The notes under the pieces are model-generated. The model searched no databases and was not told where the DNA came from. It saw only the letters and a program-made list of their open reading frames with translations. Below are positions 28,352 through 36,954 of a stretch of DNA of 64,000 bases, in pieces (position 1 is the stretch's first letter; every line of letters begins with the position of its first letter). The DNA comes from Mycobacterium aquaticum (lineage in GTDB: Bacteria; Actinomycetota; Actinomycetes; Mycobacteriales; Mycobacteriaceae): contig NZ_MVHF01000018.1 in NCBI RefSeq assembly GCF_002086485.1, forward strand, positions 62,001 through 126,000. Direction: 5' to 3'. The position numbers and the translations under genes were made by a program.

Positions 28352-29440
28352 CTACGCGCCGGTCACCAACACCGGTTTGACCACCTCACCGGCCTTGGCG
28401 GCTGCCCACGCCCGGTCGAAGTCGTCGAACGGGTAGGTTGTCACGACCTTGTCCAACGGCAGCTCGCCGCGGCGGTGCAGCGCGGCAAGCCGGGGTATGA
28501 ATGTTTGCGGTTCGCTGTCGCCCTCCACCACGCCGCGCACCGCCAGCCCCTTGCCCATGATGAGCGCGACGGGCAGCTCCGCGGTCAGCGCACCGAGGCC
28601 GACGAGCGCCAGGGAGCCGCGCGTGCGCAGCGCACCGACCGCCGCGGCGATCACGTCGGGCCGGGCAGTGGTGTCGACCGCGGCGCCCGCTCCGCCGGTG
28701 AGTTCGACCACCTCGGCGACCACGTCGGAGGTTGTCGGGTCGATGGTCGCGGTGGCGCCCAATTCCGTTGCCAGCGTGCGTCGTTGCTCGATGGGGTCGA
28801 CGGCGACGATGGTCCGGCAACCGGCGATGCGGGCAGCCATGACGGCAGAAAGGCCCACGGCGCCGGCTCCGAAGACGACGAACGGGTCGCCGGGCTCGGG
28901 GGTGAGCACGTTGAGCACGGCGCCCACGCCGGTCTGCACGCTGCAGCCGAGCGGCGCCGCCACTGCCGGGTCGATCGACTCGGGCACCGCGACCGCGCTG
29001 CGGCTGCGGGCGATGGCGTGGGTGGCGAAACTGGACTGGCCGAAGAAGCCTGCGGTGATCGGGGCGCCATCGAGGCGCAGTGCACTGGACTCGTCGCGAC
29101 GACCGCCCCGCATGTTGAGGTCGGTGGCGTGATCGCAGTAGGCCGGCCGCCCGGCAGCGCAGTTCGAGCAGACACCGCAACTGGCGAACGTGAGAACCAC
29201 CTGCTCACCGACCCGCCGCGCGGCCCGCGGTCCCGCCGCGACCACCGTGCCTGCACCTTCGTGCCCGAACACCATGGGCAGCTTGCGGAACCGGGCGGCG
29301 ACGCTGATGTCGGTGTGGCAGATGCCCACCGCGTCGATGCGCACCAGCACCTCGTCGCCGACAGGTTCCCTGAGTTGGACGTCGGTCAGCTGCGGATCGC
29401 CTCCGGCGTCGAGCAGGACAGCGGCGCGGGCTGTGAGCAT
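28352..29440 (-). CDS. Zinc-dependent alcohol dehydrogenase (MDR, aryl-alcohol/XylB-like)
   Basis: This is a 362-residue class III-like MDR dehydrogenase. Catalytic zinc residues are in GICHTDISV and GHEGAGTVV. The structural zinc quartet is CGVCSNCAAGRPAYC near residue 95. NAD is bound at FGAGAVGLSAVMAARIAG near residue 195. The subgroup acts on benzyl-type or medium-chain alcohols; the substrate here is open. It is divergent from the quinone oxidoreductase-like gene. Confidence 0.9.
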   Translation of the reverse strand: MLTARAAVLLDAGGDPQLTDVQLREPVGDEVLVRIDAVGICHTDISVAARFRKLPMVFGHEGAGTVVAAGPRAARRVGEQVVLTFASCGVCSNCAAGRPAYCDHATDLNMRGGRRDESSALRLDGAPITAGFFGQSSFATHAIARSRSAVAVPESIDPAVAAPLGCSVQTGVGAVLNVLTPEPGDPFVVFGAGAVGLSAVMAARIAGCRTIVAVDPIEQRRTLATELGATATIDPTTSDVVAEVVELTGGAGAAVDTTARPDVIAAAVGALRTRGSLALVGLGALTAELPVALIMGKGLAVRGVVEGDSEPQTFIPRLAALHRRGELPLDKVVTTYPFDDFDRAWAAAKAGEVVKPVLVTGA

Positions 29441-29564
29441 CGGCTGATGCTAGGACACGAACTTGACACCTGTCGAGAGTGGCCGTGGTTTCCCGGACCG
29501 GACGAGGAGGGCGACGGCGGCAGGCGCAGAATTGGGCCCGACCCGATACAGGAAAGAGGCCCCG

Positions 29565-30536
29565 ATGCGTGCAGCACAGATCACCCGGCTCGACGGACCG
29601 TCGGCGGTACAGCTGGTCGAGATCGATGAACCGGCCGGGAGCGCCGGGGTGGTGATCGATGTCCATGCGGCCGGGGTGGCTTTCCCCGACGCGTTGCTGA
29701 CCCGTGGCCTCTACCAGTACAAGCCCGAGCTGCCGTTCACTCCCGGAGCCGAGGTCGCCGGCGTGGTGCGCAGCGCCCCGGCGGGAGCGCACGTGGCGGC
29801 CGGTGACCGGGTGCTCGGCCTGACCATGCTGTCCGGCGGGATGGCCGAAGTGGTTGTGCTGCCGCCGGATCGGGTGTTTGCGCTGCCGGATTCGGTGTCG
29901 TTCGAATCCGGGGCAGGCATCCTGTTCAACGACATGACGGTGCATTTCGCGCTGCGCACGAGAGGTCGGCTGGCCGCGGGCGAAACGGTGCTGGTGCACG
30001 GTGCGGCCGGCGGGATCGGCACCTCGGCGCTGCGATTGGCGCCCGCGCTGGGCGCCGCACGCACCATCGCCGTGGTGTCCACCGAGGAGAAGGCCGAGAT
30101 CGCCCGGGCGGCAGGGGCTTCCGACGTGGTGCTGGCCGACGGCTTCCGCGACGCCGTCAAAGAGCTCACGGCCGGGCGCGGGGTCGACATCGTCGTCGAT
30201 CCGGTCGGCGGCGACCGGTTCACCGACTCACTGCGTTCATTGGCGGTGGGAGGCCGGCTGCTGGTCATCGGGTTCACCGGCGGCGACATCCCCACCGTGA
30301 AGGTGAACCGGCTGCTGCTCAACAACGTCGACGTTGTCGGCGCCGGGTGGGGCGCGTGGACCTTCACCCACCCGGGCTTCCTGGCCGAACAGTGGGCCGA
30401 GCTGCAACCGCTGCTCGCCGAGGGCGCCATCGCGGCACCGGCCCCCGAGGTCTATCCGCTGGAACGCGCCGGCGACGCCATCGCTGCACTGGAAAACCGC
30501 AGCGCCAAGGGCAAAGTGGTACTGCGCCTGCGCTGA
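29565..30536 (+). CDS. NADPH:quinone oxidoreductase-like MDR protein
   Basis: This is a 323-residue zinc-free MDR enzyme of the quinone oxidoreductase/enoyl reductase group. NADPH is bound at VHGAAGGIGTSALRLA near residue 145, and no structural-zinc Cys cluster is present. The ATG at 29565 was chosen for its GGAAAGAGG ribosome binding site and because the family begins MRAAQITRLDGP. The substrate is unknown. Confidence 0.9.
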   Translation: MRAAQITRLDGPSAVQLVEIDEPAGSAGVVIDVHAAGVAFPDALLTRGLYQYKPELPFTPGAEVAGVVRSAPAGAHVAAGDRVLGLTMLSGGMAEVVVLPPDRVFALPDSVSFESGAGILFNDMTVHFALRTRGRLAAGETVLVHGAAGGIGTSALRLAPALGAARTIAVVSTEEKAEIARAAGASDVVLADGFRDAVKELTAGRGVDIVVDPVGGDRFTDSLRSLAVGGRLLVIGFTGGDIPTVKVNRLLLNNVDVVGAGWGAWTFTHPGFLAEQWAELQPLLAEGAIAAPAPEVYPLERAGDAIAALENRSAKGKVVLRLR

Positions 30537-30654
30537 GGTCTCGTTGCGCACGCAACGACTTCGAGTACGGCCGACGTCCAATGCCGCCCATTTGTGTTCC
30601 GGCACAGTCAAACTTGCTTTCGAGACCGCTCGGCCATCCAGGCAAGGGAGAGAC

Positions 30655-31758
30655 ATGCCGAAACGTTTGGTGGTGTGCTGCGACGGGACGTGGAACACCC
30701 CCGATCAACAGGCTCCGACCAATGTCACCAAGGTCGCACTCGCGGTGGCCGATCAGGACGCCAAAGGGATCGAACAGCGGGTGTTCTATTCCCTTGGCGT
30801 CGGCACCGGCCGCGGCGAGCGGATCAGCGGTGGTGCGTTCGGATACGGGCTGTCGCACAACGTCATCGAGGCCTACCGGTTCGTCGTGGAGAACTACGCC
30901 CCGGGTGACGAACTGTTCTTCTTCGGGTTCAGCAGGGGCGCGTTCACCGCGCGCAGCACCGCCGGATTCGTCCGCAACGCCGGTATCCTGCGACCACAGC
31001 ACACCAACCGAATCGACGATGCCTACGCGCTGTACCGCGACCGCACCAGCAAGACGCATCCGCGAAGCACCCAATCGACCCTGTTCCGGCGCTCGTACTC
31101 GTATGAATCCCGCATCCGTTTCATCGGTGTCTGGGACACCGTGGGCGCACTGGGCATTCCGGTGAGTGGGTTCGGTCTCGCCAAGCTGGTGAACGAGCGG
31201 TGGGCATTTCACGACACCGCGCTGAGCAGTTACGTCGACGCGGCCTTCCAGGCGTTGGCCATCGACGAGAAGCGTGGCCCGTTCCAGCCGACGCTGTGGG
31301 CCAGACAACCGGATCCGCCGAAACATCAACGGGTGGAACAGGTGTGGTTTTCCGGGGTGCACTCCGACATCGGGGGAGGCTATCCGGAACACGATCTCAG
31401 CGACATCGCCCTGCTCTGGATGGTGGGGCGTGCACGCGGCTATGGTCTGGCCTTCGATCCGACGGCATTCGATCAGCGCTCGCCGGGCGCGGCGCCACCG
31501 GCCGTCGAGGACGAGACGCTCGCCACCCGAACGCAGGTGTACCCCGACGCGTTCGGCCAGATGCACGAGACCCGCACCGGCATGTACCGCTTGATCCGGC
31601 CGTACATCCGTCAGCCCGGCGGCACCGACCCCGACAACGAATACGTCGCGTCGAGCGCGGTCACCCGCAGCCGCGCCCTGGCGCCCTACGCGACCAACAC
31701 ACTGGGATTCGTCGACGGCCATCCACGCACCATGCCGGTGCGGTATCTACGACGCTGA
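30655..31758 (+). CDS. DUF2235 domain protein (phospholipase-like alpha/beta hydrolase)
   Basis: This 367-residue protein belongs to the DUF2235 family, which includes Tle1-type phospholipase effectors. The N-terminal LVVCCDGTWNTPDQQ is the family start signature. The nucleophile elbow is FFGFSRGAFTARS (GxSxG) near residue 95. The acidic segment HSDIGGGYPEHDLSDIALLW near residue 240 supplies a catalytic Asp. There is no signal peptide and no type VI secretion gene nearby, so a secreted toxin role is not supported. The ATG follows GGGAG. It converges on the next gene with 2 bp between stops. Confidence 0.88.
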   Translation: MPKRLVVCCDGTWNTPDQQAPTNVTKVALAVADQDAKGIEQRVFYSLGVGTGRGERISGGAFGYGLSHNVIEAYRFVVENYAPGDELFFFGFSRGAFTARSTAGFVRNAGILRPQHTNRIDDAYALYRDRTSKTHPRSTQSTLFRRSYSYESRIRFIGVWDTVGALGIPVSGFGLAKLVNERWAFHDTALSSYVDAAFQALAIDEKRGPFQPTLWARQPDPPKHQRVEQVWFSGVHSDIGGGYPEHDLSDIALLWMVGRARGYGLAFDPTAFDQRSPGAAPPAVEDETLATRTQVYPDAFGQMHETRTGMYRLIRPYIRQPGGTDPDNEYVASSAVTRSRALAPYATNTLGFVDGHPRTMPVRYLRR

Positions 31759-31760
31759 GC

Positions 31761-32696
31761 TCAGAGGTGCTTCTTGAAGAAGGGGACCACGTTCGACAGC
31801 GCGATGCCGACAGGTTCGGGCTTGTCGTACAGGTCGTAGTGCGAGAAGCCCTCGGCCACCACGAGTTCCTTGTCTTTCGACGCAGCCCGGCGGTATGCCT
31901 CTATCCCGTCGCGGTAGGCACCGAACGCACCCGGCTTGTCGCCGATCACAATGATCATCGGCTGCGTGAGCAGCACCTCCAGTCTGTTGAAGGCATCCCA
32001 TCCGACCGCGGTCGCCTGATGCGAGAAGAGTGAACTCGTTGCACCACCGGGCTTTTCCCCGCGCGGCGTGCGGTAGTACTCGGTGGCCTCGCTGACATCG
32101 ATCTCGGTGATGCCCTGCTCCGCCGCCACCTGAGGATTGGCAGGCAGCAGGTTGTTCACCTTCAACTCCTCGCCTCGGGCTTCAGCGGTACGTTGCGCCG
32201 CAACAGCTTCCAGCGTCCCGATCGGGTCGTAACCGGAAAACGCCTCGTGCATCAGCCGCCCGAAGTTCACTCCGGTGATCGAGGCGACCGCTTTGATGCG
32301 CCGTTCGGTGGTTGCGGCATTGATCGAGTACCCCCCACCACCGCACACGCCGATGATGCCGATCCGATTCTCGTCCACATAGGGCAGCGTCACGAGGTGA
32401 TCGATGACGTGGCTGACGTCCTTGACCCGCTGGGTCGGATCTTCGATGAAGCGCGGTTCGCCTCCGCTGGCGCCCTGGAAGCTCGCGTCGAAGGCGATGA
32501 CCACGAAGCCCTCGTCGGCCAGGGCCGTGCCGTAGACATTGCCGGATGTCTGTTCCTTGCAGCTGCCGATCGGGTGCATGCTGACGATCGCCGGGTACTT
32601 GCTCGACGCGTCGAAATCCGGCGGGAAGTAGATGTCGGCGGCGATGTCCCAGTACGGCGTCTTGACCGTGACGGATTCCCGGTTGTCCAGTGCCAT
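31761..32696 (-). CDS. Dienelactone hydrolase-like protein with Cys nucleophile (paralogue 1)
   Basis: This is a 311-residue alpha/beta hydrolase. The nucleophile elbow reads GIIGVCGGGGY near residue 115, so Cys replaces the usual Ser, as in dienelactone hydrolases. Later catalytic candidates are the Asp in VIGDKPGAFG and the His in FSHYDLYD. It lies directly after a paralogue (about 300 residues, same motifs), indicating a tandem duplication. Substrate unknown. Confidence 0.85.
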   Translation of the reverse strand: MALDNRESVTVKTPYWDIAADIYFPPDFDASSKYPAIVSMHPIGSCKEQTSGNVYGTALADEGFVVIAFDASFQGASGGEPRFIEDPTQRVKDVSHVIDHLVTLPYVDENRIGIIGVCGGGGYSINAATTERRIKAVASITGVNFGRLMHEAFSGYDPIGTLEAVAAQRTAEARGEELKVNNLLPANPQVAAEQGITEIDVSEATEYYRTPRGEKPGGATSSLFSHQATAVGWDAFNRLEVLLTQPMIIVIGDKPGAFGAYRDGIEAYRRAASKDKELVVAEGFSHYDLYDKPEPVGIALSNVVPFFKKHL

Positions 32697-32697
32697 G

Positions 32698-33612
32698 TCA
32701 GTGTCCTTTCAGGTTCTGGTGGAAAAACGGAACTGCTTCGGCCACAGCGAGATCGACGTATTTGGGTACGTCGTAGAAGTCCATGTGGGTGGCGCCGTCG
32801 ACGATCACCAGTTTCTTGTCACTGCGGACCCGCGAATGCAGCCCGGTGGTGGCCCACAGTGATCCCGCGTCGCTGCCCGCCACCATCAAGATCGGCTGGG
32901 TGAGCAGGTCTTCGACGAGGTGGAACGCGTCGAACGCGAAGATCTTGGACAGGCTCTTGCTCATCAGATATTTGTTCTGCGCGTTCGGATGCTGTGCCCG
33001 CGGGGTCAGGTAGTAGTCGGCGGCCTGCTTCAGGTCGTATGGGGTGTCGGCATCGAGCTGCGCGGGGACATAGGGAGCGAACGCCACTTCGGCGCCGCGC
33101 GCCTCGGCGGTGCGCTGAGCGGCGGCGGCTTGCAGGGTGGGCAGCGCATCGGAGTCGACTCCGGTGCCGTACCACCCCCGGCGCCACGATGCGCCGATGT
33201 TGACGGCACTGACCGTGCCGACCGCCTTGATGCGGTGATCGGTCATTGTGGCTGTGACCGCGTAGCCGCCGCCGGCACAGACACCCCAGACACCGATGCG
33301 CTCCGCGTCGACGTAGTCGAGCGACTGAAGGTAGTCCACCGCGGCCCGGATGTCCTCCACGCGGGCGTCGGGATCCTCCAGATGATGCGGATGGCCGCCG
33401 CTGTCGCCCTGATAGGACGCGTCGAAGGCCAGCGTGACGAAGCCCTGTTCAGACAGCTTTCCGGCATAGAGACCGGCAGTCTGCTCCTTGACTCCCCCGC
33501 CGGGGTGCACGGTGACCAGTGCCGGGTAACTCTGCTCCGGATCGAAGTCCGGCGGCAGAAAGAGGTTGCCCGCCATGCTGATCGGGCCGTTGGGAAAGGT
33601 GACGGAATCCAT
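32698..33612 (-). CDS. Dienelactone hydrolase-like protein with Cys nucleophile (paralogue 2)
   Basis: This 304-residue paralogue of the next gene downstream has the elbow VWGVCAGGGYAV near residue 110, an Asp in VAGSDAGSLWA and a His in GATHMDFYD. The N-terminal VTVHPGGGVKEQTAG matches VSMHPIGSCKEQTSG of its neighbour. It is the first gene of the pair and is divergent from the XRE-type regulator, which is a plausible controller. Confidence 0.85.
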   Translation of the reverse strand: MDSVTFPNGPISMAGNLFLPPDFDPEQSYPALVTVHPGGGVKEQTAGLYAGKLSEQGFVTLAFDASYQGDSGGHPHHLEDPDARVEDIRAAVDYLQSLDYVDAERIGVWGVCAGGGYAVTATMTDHRIKAVGTVSAVNIGASWRRGWYGTGVDSDALPTLQAAAAQRTAEARGAEVAFAPYVPAQLDADTPYDLKQAADYYLTPRAQHPNAQNKYLMSKSLSKIFAFDAFHLVEDLLTQPILMVAGSDAGSLWATTGLHSRVRSDKKLVIVDGATHMDFYDVPKYVDLAVAEAVPFFHQNLKGH

Positions 33613-33758
33613 GCTGCGCTCCTCGGATGTCGGGGTGGCTCGGTTTTTGATCTCTGAACGTCAGTCAACCGTGCCGACACCGCCCGCAACAGGACGCGCT
33701 TTACCGGGGTACCAGCAAACCCCCCTACACCTTGATGTCGCGTCTTAGGCTGGGATGC

Positions 33759-34649
33759 ATGGACCCGCGCAAAGACATTCGGGAGTTCCTTACCACCCGT
33801 CGGGCCCGGATAACCCCGCAACAAGCAGGCATTCCGGACTATGGGGCCAAGCGAAGGGTCCCGGGGCTGCGCCGAGAAGAGGTCGCGTTGCTGGCTGGGG
33901 TCAGTGTCGACTACTACACCCGACTTGAGCGTGGCAACCTCACCGGGGTGTCGGACACCGTGCTCGGCGCGGTGGCCAAGGTGCTCGAACTCGACGAAGC
34001 CGAACGGGCGCACCTGTGGGATCTGGTCCGGGCGTCGACAACCATCCGCAAGACGCAGCCCAAGCCGACCACCGCGCAGATCCGCCCCAACCTCCAGCAT
34101 GTTCTCGATGCGCTGGTGGGCGCCCCGGCCTGGGTCAGCAACGACCGACTGGACATCCTGGCCACCAATCGGCTGTGTGAGGCGCTCTACGCCGACGCGT
34201 TCGCAGGCCCGCAGCGGCCCGTCAACCTGGCCCGGTACATATTCCTCGAGCCGAAGTCACGGCAGTTCTTCTTGGACTGGGAGCAGCACGCCGACAACGC
34301 GGTCGACATCCTGCGCACCTCCGCCGGACGTAATCCCTACGAGGAGCAACTCACCAAATTGGTCGGTGAACTCTCCACGCGCAGTGACGATTTCCGGACC
34401 CGGTGGGGCGCCCACAATGTGCGCTTCCATCGCACCGGCGTCAAACGTATGCACCACGCAGATGTGGGCGATCTCGACCTCACCTTCGAGGGCATGGAGG
34501 TGTCGTCCCATCCCGGGTTGACGCTGTATGTGATGACCGCCGAACCGGGATCGGCATCCGACGAGCGGCTCAGGATCCTGGCCAGCTGGGCATCGCCGAC
34601 CGAGAACGCGCCGCGGGGCGCTCGGGTGTTGCCGCCTGAACAAGGCTGA
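33759..34649 (+). CDS. XRE-family regulator with MmyB-like ligand-binding domain
   Basis: This 296-residue regulator has an N-terminal lambda-repressor-type HTH (VPGLRREEVALLAGVSVDYY, residues about 35-55) and a C-terminal MmyB-like PAS-type sensor domain containing NDRLDILATNRLCEALYADA near residue 135. The ATG at 33759 fits the conserved N-terminus MDPRKDIREFL; an ATG 27 bp upstream adds an atypical extension. It is divergent from the duplicated hydrolases, the usual arrangement for this family, which often controls a neighbouring oxidoreductase or hydrolase. Confidence 0.9.
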   Translation: MDPRKDIREFLTTRRARITPQQAGIPDYGAKRRVPGLRREEVALLAGVSVDYYTRLERGNLTGVSDTVLGAVAKVLELDEAERAHLWDLVRASTTIRKTQPKPTTAQIRPNLQHVLDALVGAPAWVSNDRLDILATNRLCEALYADAFAGPQRPVNLARYIFLEPKSRQFFLDWEQHADNAVDILRTSAGRNPYEEQLTKLVGELSTRSDDFRTRWGAHNVRFHRTGVKRMHHADVGDLDLTFEGMEVSSHPGLTLYVMTAEPGSASDERLRILASWASPTENAPRGARVLPPEQG

Positions 34650-34660
34650 CAGTCGAGCCG

Positions 34661-35176
34661 CTACAGCGGGACCAGGCCCCGCCGCCCGATGGTGTATTCC
34701 CCGCCCACGTGTGCGTGCAGTTCACGTAGCCCCTGCGCGCACACCGCCCGCACGTCGGGGTCCAGATGCTCCAGAAGTGTCGCCAGTTCACGACGCCTGC
34801 GACGAATCACCTTGCGCGCCAACGCTCGACCCGAAGGCGTCAGATCAAGGATCACCACGGTGCGGTTGCCCGGGTCGGCCCGGCGCAGCAGATGCCCGGA
34901 ATCAGTGAGCCGGTCGGCCAGCCTGGTGACCGACGACGCGGCCAAACCCAGCGCACGGGCAACCTCGACCGACGAGCACGGCCCGTTCTCATAGACGACG
35001 AGCAGCAGCCGAAACTGCGGCAGCGACAGGTCATCGCCCAGCTGATCGATGCTGCGCAGCGCGACACCTGCGAGGTCCCTGGTGGCCACCTCGAACGCCT
35101 TCAGCTCGTCGCGGGTCGCCGGTCGCCGCTTACCAGCGGCGGGCGTCGGCTCGTGCACTTCCTGGTGTTGCGCCAT
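34661..35176 (-). CDS. MarR-family transcriptional regulator
   Basis: This is a 171-residue winged-helix regulator. The DNA-binding region is SSVEVARALGLAASSVTRLADRL (residues about 70-95), followed by the wing DPGNRTVVILDLTPSGRALA. It is divergent from a Ddn-family gene, and a 19-bp near-palindrome lies between them, so it probably represses itself and that neighbour. The ends of this gene and the XRE gene converge with 11 bp between them. Confidence 0.9.
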   Translation of the reverse strand: MAQHQEVHEPTPAAGKRRPATRDELKAFEVATRDLAGVALRSIDQLGDDLSLPQFRLLLVVYENGPCSSVEVARALGLAASSVTRLADRLTDSGHLLRRADPGNRTVVILDLTPSGRALARKVIRRRRRELATLLEHLDPDVRAVCAQGLRELHAHVGGEYTIGRRGLVPL

Positions 35177-35188
35177 CGCACCATTGCA

Positions 35189-35207
35189 GCATCAATTGAA
35201 TCGATGC
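35189..35207. promoter_or_regulatory. Candidate MarR operator
   Basis: gcatcaattgaatcgatgc is a 19-bp dyad with only one mismatched pair among nine. It lies 12 bp upstream of the MarR start and 60 bp upstream of the divergent Ddn-like gene, the expected place for a shared operator. Confidence 0.55.
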
Positions 35208-35267
35208 GCTTGGATCACCGCGCCGCGTTGATGGAATAGCACGCCGAGACCCGATGTTGCGATCGGC

Positions 35268-35687
35268 GTGACTGATGCCGAGCTGAGCCCCACCGACTGG
35301 GTACGCGAACAGACCGAACAGATCCTCAAACAGGGCACCACCGACGGCGTCGAGATCCTCGACCGCCCCGTTGTCCTGTTCACCACGACGGGCGCGAAGT
35401 CCGGCAAGAAGCGGTACGTGCCGCTCATGCGGGTGGAGGAGAACGGCAAGTACGCGATGGTCGCGTCCAAGGGCGGCGCGCCGGAACATCCGTCGTGGTA
35501 CTTCAACGTCAAGGCGAACCCGGCGGTGACGGCACAGGACGGCGACAAGGTCCTGCAGCTGACCGCGCGCGAGCTCAGCGGCGACGAGCGTGAGCACTGG
35601 TGGAAACTGGCCGTCGAGGCGTATCCGCCGTACGCCGAGTACCAGACCAAGACCGACCGGCAAATCCCCGTCTTCGTGGTCGAGTAG
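35268..35687 (+). CDS. Deazaflavin (F420)-dependent nitroreductase family protein (Ddn-like)
   Basis: This is a 139-residue single-domain split-barrel protein of the Ddn/DUF385 family, which uses F420H2. Family segments are VVLFTTTGAKSGKKRYVPL near residue 35 and SKGGAPEHPSWYFNVKANP near residue 70. Such proteins reduce quinones and nitro-compounds at the membrane or in the cytoplasm. The GTG start is the first in-frame start fitting the family. It is followed by a strong intrinsic terminator. Confidence 0.92.
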   Translation: MTDAELSPTDWVREQTEQILKQGTTDGVEILDRPVVLFTTTGAKSGKKRYVPLMRVEENGKYAMVASKGGAPEHPSWYFNVKANPAVTAQDGDKVLQLTARELSGDEREHWWKLAVEAYPPYAEYQTKTDRQIPVFVVE

Positions 35688-35704
35688 CAACCCCGACATC
35701 TGGA

Positions 35705-35737
35705 CCCGTCGGCGCATTGTGCGCCGACGGGTTTTTT
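35705..35737 (+). terminator. Rho-independent terminator after the Ddn-like gene
   Basis: A perfect 12-bp stem (cccgtcggcgca / tgcgccgacggg) with a 3-nt loop is followed directly by six T residues. It is the clearest intrinsic terminator in the window. Confidence 0.93.
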
Positions 35738-35751
35738 CATACGCGGGCCGG

Positions 35752-36840
35752 TTAGTCGGGCGCCTCGCCGCCGCAGGCCAGGGTCGGGTAGTAGGCACTG
35801 GTGACCCGGTTGCCACCGGCCTCCCTGGACTGCTGCATGGCGCGGGTCGCCAATGTCACCAGCGTGTCGACGACCTCTTCGGCCGGCAGGTCCGCCGCCG
35901 TGCGCAGTGGGCTGCACACCGACCCGATGCTCGTGGTCAGCCGCATCTCGGTGGTTTTGATCGATCCGCGGATTCGTCCCACCAGCGGCGAGGGATCGTT
36001 GGTCTTGAAGACGTCCGCGATGAGGAAGTCGGTGTCGCTGATGTGCGCCAGCGGCACCTTGTGCCGGATGGTCTCGTGCAACGCGCGGCCGACGGCCACC
36101 CGCGCGCTCAGCGTGCCGTGCATGCCTTCCATGTGGGTGAGCAGTTCCATGTCGTCGATGGACACCGCCACCACGACGAGGTACTGGTCATCGTGGCGGC
36201 TTGCCGCACCGAACATCGTGGCCGCGGCGATGTCGAAGGCCTCGCGATTGAGCAGCCCGGTCAACGGCTCGATTTCGTTCGGATGCCGCATGGCGTCCGG
36301 GTCGATCAGGCGCACCGCCATCCGGCACATCAGCGACGTAAAGGTCAGGACGAGAGTGACGACGATCGCGCCGGCCACGCCAAGCAGGATGTCGATCATC
36401 CCGACCCGCACCGAGAGGTACAGAACGACGATTTCGCCGACCGCCAACGTCAACGCCCATACCCGCCGGCTGTGCAGGAAGGCCGCGTAGCTGGTGAGCA
36501 TCGCGTAGATCGACATGCCGAGCAGGCCGATCGTCGGACTGGTGAGCAGCAGGCACGTGACGATGATGCCGAGGGCGCCGACGACGACGATCATCCACGA
36601 TTCGGTGCGGCTGGGCCATTGCAGCCGCCACCACCGCCACGCCATCACGACCCCGCCGAGCGTCACCAGGCCCGCCACGTAACGCTCCGGGCCGTGCGGC
36701 CCCATCGAACTGGCAAGCAGGAGCAGCGGAACGACGCTCAACGCGAGCATCGACGCCGCGTTGAGCCGACGCATCCGGGTACGCAGCCCGAGGGCCGCCA
36801 GGTGTGCCGTGCGTCCGTAGTAATGGTCGTACGGGCTCAT
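35752..36840 (-). CDS. Membrane protein with degenerate GGDEF domain
   Basis: This 362-residue protein has about six N-terminal hydrophobic helices (residues 25-185) followed by a GGDEF-like domain that starts at EPLTGLLNREAF near residue 195. The active-site loop that should read GGDEF instead reads ISDTDFL near residue 275, so diguanylate cyclase activity is unlikely; a regulatory role is possible. The ATG at 36840 was chosen because the 28 residues upstream are Cys/Gly-rich and unlike a membrane-protein N-terminus. It converges on the terminator of the Ddn-like gene. Confidence 0.8.
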   Translation of the reverse strand: MSPYDHYYGRTAHLAALGLRTRMRRLNAASMLALSVVPLLLLASSMGPHGPERYVAGLVTLGGVVMAWRWWRLQWPSRTESWMIVVVGALGIIVTCLLLTSPTIGLLGMSIYAMLTSYAAFLHSRRVWALTLAVGEIVVLYLSVRVGMIDILLGVAGAIVVTLVLTFTSLMCRMAVRLIDPDAMRHPNEIEPLTGLLNREAFDIAAATMFGAASRHDDQYLVVVAVSIDDMELLTHMEGMHGTLSARVAVGRALHETIRHKVPLAHISDTDFLIADVFKTNDPSPLVGRIRGSIKTTEMRLTTSIGSVCSPLRTAADLPAEEVVDTLVTLATRAMQQSREAGGNRVTSAYYPTLACGGEAPD

Positions 36841-36954
36841 GTCGCAACCACCACACCGATGGTTGCCACGGATGGTCGTCGCGCTCGGCGGCTCAAGACA
36901 TACGCCACCGCCGCATTCTCCCACCCTCGCCCCGCAAGGGCACGCGCCACGGCG

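Noticed and set aside
30655..31758. DUF2235 protein as a type VI secretion effector
   Set aside because: No VgrG, PAAR, immunity or secretion genes are nearby and mycobacteria lack type VI secretion.
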